A DNA stretch of 64,000 bases from positions 1 through 64,000 of the forward strand of contig JAJRRB010000092.1 of the NCBI GenBank assembly GCA_024279915.1. The letters run 5' to 3'. Each line of letters starts with the position of its first letter. The first letter of the stretch is position 1. Below are positions 60,781 through 64,000 of the stretch, piece after piece. The stretch comes from Deltaproteobacteria bacterium (GTDB lineage: Bacteria > Desulfobacterota > Desulfuromonadia > Desulfuromonadales > BM103). The notes under the pieces were generated by a model. It was not told where the DNA came from. It saw only the letters and a program-made list of their open reading frames with translations, and searched no databases. Made by a program: the position numbers and the translations under genes.

Positions 60781-60883
60781 CCCTGTAATCATTGTGGTGG
60801 TTGTGTCACTTGATCTGGTTCTACCCGTTTTCACGTTTTCAACATCAGTGTGTAAGAACCGAGGTATTTAGGATGGCTATAAC

Positions 60884-61129
60884 ATGACGAAAACTATTTG
60901 CTACTGCTACAATTATAGCGATGAAGATATAAGAGTAGATGTACTTCAAAACAACGGACGTTCAACTATCCTTGAGTACATTACTGAAGAGAAGAAAAAA
61001 GGTGCCAGCCAGTGCAAAACGAAACATCCAGAAGCAAGGTGATGCCTTTCAGATGTCCACCGTGAAGTGGACAAGGTAAATAACGGGGTCAGCCCCGACA
61101 TCGAACCGTTAATGAGGAATCCTTCGTGA
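60884..61129 (+). CDS. BFD/CopZ-like [2Fe-2S] protein, candidate selenoprotein with in-frame TGA at 61040
   Basis: Before the TGA the protein has 52 residues: Cys6-Tyr-Cys8, then Gly-Arg-Ser-Thr-Ile, and Cys44 followed nine residues later by Arg-TGA-Cys. In CopZ/BFD-like [2Fe-2S] domains this site reads Arg-Cys-Cys, so the TGA (61040-61042) falls exactly on a conserved Cys. Read as Sec, the frame goes on as Cys-Leu-Ser-Asp-Val-His-Arg-Glu-Val-Asp-Lys and stops at 61127-61129, overlapping the next gene start (GTGA). A perfect 7-bp hairpin follows the TGA. If TGA is a stop, the product is a 52-residue truncated protein. Upstream a TAG fixes the start region; ATG 60884 has GGATGG nearby. Sec insertion is inference. 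Confidence 0.6.
61045..61076 (+). promoter_or_regulatory. Possible bacterial SECIS hairpin
   Basis: TGTCCAC (61054-61060), loop CGTGAA (61061-61066), GTGGACA (61067-61073): 7 perfect pairs, with a possible lower stem CCT/AGG separated by a 5' bulge. The loop begins 18 nt after the TGA and has a G at its second base, within the published range and shape for bSECIS elements. Confidence 0.5.
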
Positions 61130-61704
61130 CCAGACTCATCCCCATCTTCATCGTATTAATCATAAGTTCAACGGCTTATAGTGAGGACTTTCGCCACTAC
61201 AATGACGTCACCAGTTATGATCATTACTTCTCAAAATACACCAAACGTAATTTTGGCCCGGCTTTCAACTGGCATCATTTTAAGGCGCAGGCAATAGCTG
61301 AATCGGGTCTTAAAAAAGATGCAAAATCATACGTCGGTGCAGTCGGTCTTATGCAGATCATGCCTGCTACATATAAAGAGATCATCAAACGCAACAGGTA
61401 CATTAAGGGCGGCGGTAACAGCCCCAAGTGGAATATTGCTGCGGGGATATCCTATAACCGTTCGATCTGGAATTTATTCAAAGCAGAGCGGCCTTTTCAA
61501 GATCGCCTCGATTTCACCTTTGGTGCCTATAATGCGGGCAAGGGGAATATCATCAGGGCACAAAAGCGGGCGAAACGTTCCGGGTTAAATCCTGATTTAT
61601 GGAGTTCGATAGAGCAGACGTTGCCGACCGTGACCGGTAAACACAGCAAAGAGACACTGGGCTATGTAACAAAAATCAAATCGATCAAACGGATATTGAA
61701 ATAG
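61126..61704 (+). CDS. Lytic transglycosylase (SLT domain)
   Basis: 192 residues from GTG 61126 (GAGGA upstream). Signal peptide residues 1-19. SLT catalytic Glu in Gln-Ala-Ile-Ala-Glu-Ser-Gly near 54, Gly-Ala-Val-Gly-Leu-Met-Gln-Ile-Met-Pro near 70-79, and Ala-Tyr-Asn-Ala-Gly-Lys-Gly near 135. Cleaves peptidoglycan to anhydromuropeptides in the periplasm. Start overlaps the candidate selenoprotein end by 4 bp. Confidence 0.9.
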   Translation: MTRLIPIFIVLIISSTAYSEDFRHYNDVTSYDHYFSKYTKRNFGPAFNWHHFKAQAIAESGLKKDAKSYVGAVGLMQIMPATYKEIIKRNRYIKGGGNSPKWNIAAGISYNRSIWNLFKAERPFQDRLDFTFGAYNAGKGNIIRAQKRAKRSGLNPDLWSSIEQTLPTVTGKHSKETLGYVTKIKSIKRILK

Positions 61705-61713
61705 GAGTGAAGA

Positions 61714-61938
61714 ATGGAATTAGTTATCGTTGCAGCAAATTTTATTTACGCGATTTTAGGCGCTCTACTGACCATTTTGTTTATGGTGCTGGGGTACAAA
61801 ATACTCGATTGGATTACACCGTTTGATACATCCAAGCAGTTAGGCGAGGGGAATGTCGCCGTTGGTATTGTTGTCGGAGCGATGTTTGTCGGTTTGGGGA
61901 TTGCTGTCGGACTAGTAGTTGGCCTGGGGTTGAATTAA
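61714..61938 (+). CDS. DUF350 family membrane protein
   Basis: 74 residues with two helices separated by the loop Ile-Thr-Pro-Phe-Asp-Thr-Ser-Lys-Gln-Leu. The second helix, Asn-Val-Ala-Val-Gly-Ile-Val-Val-Gly-Ala-Met-Phe, is the typical DUF350/YjfL repeat half. Usually found with stress or polyamine-related genes; the role is uncertain. Lies 9 bp after the transglycosylase, likely co-transcribed. GGAGTGAAG upstream. Confidence 0.83.
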   Translation: MELVIVAANFIYAILGALLTILFMVLGYKILDWITPFDTSKQLGEGNVAVGIVVGAMFVGLGIAVGLVVGLGLN

Positions 61939-61970
61939 ACTTAATTATTGATGACTGCTGCTATTACTTG

Positions 61971-62001
61971 AGAAGCCCGGCTGAAAATCAGCCGGGCTTC
62001 T
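61971..62001. terminator. Hairpin between convergent genes
   Basis: 14-bp perfect stem (AGAAGCCCGGCTGA with TCAGCCGGGCTTCT) and a 3-nt loop, between DUF350 (+) and EamA (-). It lacks a clear T-run on either strand. Confidence 0.65.
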
Positions 62002-62024
62002 GTTGGTCACGGGCTTATTAATTA

Positions 62025-62930
62025 TTACGCTTGTTCTCCTTTGTACAGAACCGTGATCGCGGCAAAAAGAAGCATCGCCCCGATGAGTGCAACATGGCTG
62101 AGTCTTTCAGAAAAGAACAGCCAAGCCAATAAAACAGCAACCAAAGGTTCAAGCATTGTGATGATTGAGGCTGTCGGTGCACTGATAAAGTTCACACCGA
62201 AAAAAAACAGTAGATAGCCGACGGCGGTCGGAATCAAACCCAGGTACAAAAGCAGCCCAAAGACTTCCCCCGAATAATTGATGACCTCTCCGCTAAAAGT
62301 AACAAAAGGCAGCAAAATAAAAGCCCCTGTCATAAACGATACCGCCGTGGAATGAACCGGATGACAGACGCCCGATAGAGCCCTGCCCATCAAAGCGACA
62401 GCAGCATAACCTGTCGCGGACACAATCGATAAACCGACTCCCCAAAGTAACTGATTGCTATCAAGTATTGCTCCCGGTGCCCCCACCAGAAGTCCGGTGC
62501 CGATAACGGCCAAGATCAGAGCGGCCAGAGTGTAGCGAGTTATTGGTTCCTTGAGAAACAGCGCAGAGGCCATAGAGACGATAACGGGGGCAGAGCAAAG
62601 CGTAATGAGTGTTGCCGTGCTGACGCCTACATAGTTGATTGCTGAAAAATAAGCAGCCTGGTAGAGGGCAAGCATCGCACCGATGAGTGCCATCTGCACA
62701 TAGTGCCGAAACTTGACCTGAAAAACCTCTCGACCGACGAGAAAAAAACAGGCCATGGCCACAATTGGAAAACCAATTGCCAGCCTGTAAAAACCGATAG
62801 CGAGAGAGGTTACTTCTGATTGTAGATATATCGCTTGGGCTGAAATGCCGATTGTACCCCAGAGGATACCGGAGATTGAAACGTATATGATGCCACGCCG
62901 AGGTTCGGCTTTAATCGCAGTTGTTTGCAT
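62025..62930 (-). CDS. EamA/DMT-family transporter
   Basis: 301 residues with ten hydrophobic helices in two EamA repeats: repeat 1 starts Ile-Ser-Gly-Ile-Leu-Trp-Gly-Thr near 19, and repeat 2 has Leu-Leu-Tyr-Leu-Gly-Leu-Ile-Pro-Thr-Ala-Val-Gly-Tyr near 230. The family exports metabolites such as amino acids. The substrate is unknown. The spacer 62931-63248 to selO has one REP-like palindrome at 63180 and no gene. Confidence 0.88.
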   Translation of the reverse strand: MQTTAIKAEPRRGIIYVSISGILWGTIGISAQAIYLQSEVTSLAIGFYRLAIGFPIVAMACFFLVGREVFQVKFRHYVQMALIGAMLALYQAAYFSAINYVGVSTATLITLCSAPVIVSMASALFLKEPITRYTLAALILAVIGTGLLVGAPGAILDSNQLLWGVGLSIVSATGYAAVALMGRALSGVCHPVHSTAVSFMTGAFILLPFVTFSGEVINYSGEVFGLLLYLGLIPTAVGYLLFFFGVNFISAPTASIITMLEPLVAVLLAWLFFSERLSHVALIGAMLLFAAITVLYKGEQA

Positions 62931-63179
62931 AATAATCCCTTCTGTTTGAATGATTGGTAATTATTCCAAACGAGGAAGAGAGACTGGACGCACCGATATA
63001 TTGTTCTTTTTAACTGTTGTTCAGGTGTCTGACTGGGAAGCCTTCCTCGTATTAACGACAGGAAGGAGGGGGAGGTGTCATCTGGTAGAACATTGAATGA
63101 TCCTTTTGTATGGTTAACTATAAGAACTACTTAATTCAATTACCATGATCTGGTTCTTGCCACAATTGAAATCTTTTGA

Positions 63180-63199
63180 GGGACACACAAATTTGTCCC
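63180..63199. repeat. GGGACA/TGTCCC palindrome
   Basis: GGGACACACAAATTTGTCCC, an imperfect 20-bp palindrome in the spacer upstream of the selO end. Confidence 0.45.
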
Positions 63200-63248
63200 C
63201 AATTGTTTGTGAAATCTGTGGATGTTGTGCGTGTCCTGACACGCTTGA

Positions 63249-64000
63249 CTAAGAACTGCAGGAAAGCATCGAACAGCCCGCCCGGTTGCGCGCCCATTCC
63301 GGCCGCTTGTCGGCAAACTCCTCGTATTCCGGTTGCTCCGCATAGGGCTGCCGCATCACCTGAAGCAGCTCATTGACCAAGCTGTGATCTCCCGCCTCGG
63401 CCTTGTCGATCGCCATTTGCGCCATGTAGTTGCGCAACACGTACTTGGGGTTAACCGCATGCATGCGCTGCCGGCGTTCATTGCTGTCGAAACCGTCTTT
63501 TTCGACCCGCTGCAGGTAGCTGCGCAGCCAGGCAGAGATTGGCCCCTGGTTGTGCCCGGTCAAGGCCTCAGGCTGGTAGTAAGCCTCGCGCAGCGGGGCG
63601 AGTAAACTGGCATCATCCTGGTCTTTTTTCGGGGCCAGATCAGCCAACTTGCGGTAGAAAATCGTCATGTCGGTTTCCACCAGCTGCAGCACTTTTTCCA
63701 GTTCAGAGATCAAAGGCAGATCGGTATCCGCCTCGAAGCTCTTCAGGCCAAGCTTTTGCGCCATCATCGCCTGCCAGCCCTGTTTGTAACTGTCCCCATA
63801 CATCTGCAGTGCTGCTTCCAGCGGTTCTGCCTGCTCGATCAGCGGATAGATGGCGTTGGCCAGCTGGGCGAGGTTCCAGAGGGCAATATGGGGCTGGTTG
63901 CCGAAACGGTAGCGCCCACCGGCGGCGTCTGTGGTGTTGGGCGTCCAGTCAGGATTGTAATCATCGATCCAGCCATAGGGGCCATAATCAATGGTCAGGC
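63249..64000 (-). CDS. selO: Protein adenylyltransferase SelO (YdiU), 5' end outside window
   Basis: The frame enters from the right edge and ends at TAG 63249-63251. Visible part is about 250 residues: Asp-Tyr-Gly-Pro-Tyr-Gly-Trp-Ile-Asp, Arg-Phe-Gly-Asn-Gln-Pro-His-Ile-Ala-Leu-Trp-Asn-Leu, Val-Asn-Pro-Lys-Tyr-Val-Leu-Arg-Asn-Tyr, and a C-terminus Glu-Trp-Ala-Arg-Asn-Arg-Ala-Gly-Cys-Ser-Met-Leu-Ser-Cys-Ser-Ser. SelO transfers AMP to Ser/Thr/Tyr of proteins and helps in redox stress. Here the C-terminal site is Cys; in eukaryotes it is Sec. GC-rich. Kinase-core motifs lie outside the window. Confidence 0.95.
   Translation of the reverse strand, partial: LTIDYGPYGWIDDYNPDWTPNTTDAAGGRYRFGNQPHIALWNLAQLANAIYPLIEQAEPLEAALQMYGDSYKQGWQAMMAQKLGLKSFEADTDLPLISELEKVLQLVETDMTIFYRKLADLAPKKDQDDASLLAPLREAYYQPEALTGHNQGPISAWLRSYLQRVEKDGFDSNERRQRMHAVNPKYVLRNYMAQMAIDKAEAGDHSLVNELLQVMRQPYAEQPEYEEFADKRPEWARNRAGCSMLSCSS

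Noticed and set aside
61971-62001. Strong hairpin read as an attC or riboswitch
   Set aside because: Simple stem with a 3-nt loop between convergent genes; no other structure.
63249-63299. SelO as a second selenoprotein
   Set aside because: The C-terminal site is Cys-Ser-Ser with TAG after it; no in-frame TGA.

Overview
The window looks like chromosome from a Desulfuromonadia-type (Geobacter/Desulfuromonas-like) anaerobic deltaproteobacterium. The pointers are a GSU3473-family small protein, a phenylacetate-CoA ligase / ACT-domain / phenylacetate-CoA ligase cluster, a MinD-like ATPase paired with a RodZ-type HTH protein, a nitroreductase fused to ferredoxin clusters, and a candidate selenoprotein. 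This assignment is inference from gene content; there is no rRNA or other marker here.

Region 1 (1-31.7 kb) is mostly ordinary chromosome. It holds the tail of an RND metal pump followed by two secreted Met/His-rich paralogs (a third lies at 18.6 kb), the tail-specific protease Prc, bioB-bioD behind a promoter overlapped by a BirA-like operator, and two tandem XRE-cupin regulators. Next come an HU/IHF protein, a gamma carbonic anhydrase-like protein, two OmpA-family envelope proteins, a cyclic-nucleotide-binding protein, Ppx/GppA, the two aryl-CoA ligases with their ACT protein, and tRNA-Pro(GGG). Transport and stress genes follow: LysE, an ABC exporter, YbaK, a cupredoxin, Usp, slipin/NfeD, a Spy-like protein and MipA.

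Region 2 (31.7-61 kb) is accessory. It carries five toxin-antitoxin or TA-like loci (Phd/ParE, MNT/HEPN interrupted by rhuM, DarTG, RelE/XRE, Phd/RelE), umuDC, a mobile MITE-like repeat in two copies, and many REP-like palindromes. A second intergenic repeat family of about 120-140 bp has four copies between 55.6 and 59.9 kb. Its centrepiece is a compact rightward set at 42.7-53.5 kb: a phosphorothioate-binding (SBD) HNH nuclease, a second HNH nuclease, a 1741-residue exonuclease-RecQ-UvrD fusion, a SAM methyltransferase, and a 1047-residue fusion of PD-(D/E)xK nuclease, SF2 helicase and S24 peptidase. DarTG lies directly downstream. I read the last four genes as one operon and a candidate DNA-processing defence system that I cannot match to a named one.

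Region 3 (60.9-64 kb) returns to housekeeping-like genes: a BFD/CopZ-like [2Fe-2S] protein in which an in-frame TGA sits on a conserved Cys and is followed by a perfect hairpin (candidate selenoprotein), a lytic transglycosylase, DUF350, an EamA transporter and the 3' part of selO.

Four genes carry an apparent single-base deletion (near 645, 27330, 32135 and 58083), and a repeat-containing OmpA protein is cut by an in-frame TAA. All could be assembly errors or real decay. Remnants of other genes (Na/Pi cotransporter tail, EamA transporter with an internal deletion, split HEPN gene) show that true decay also occurs here.
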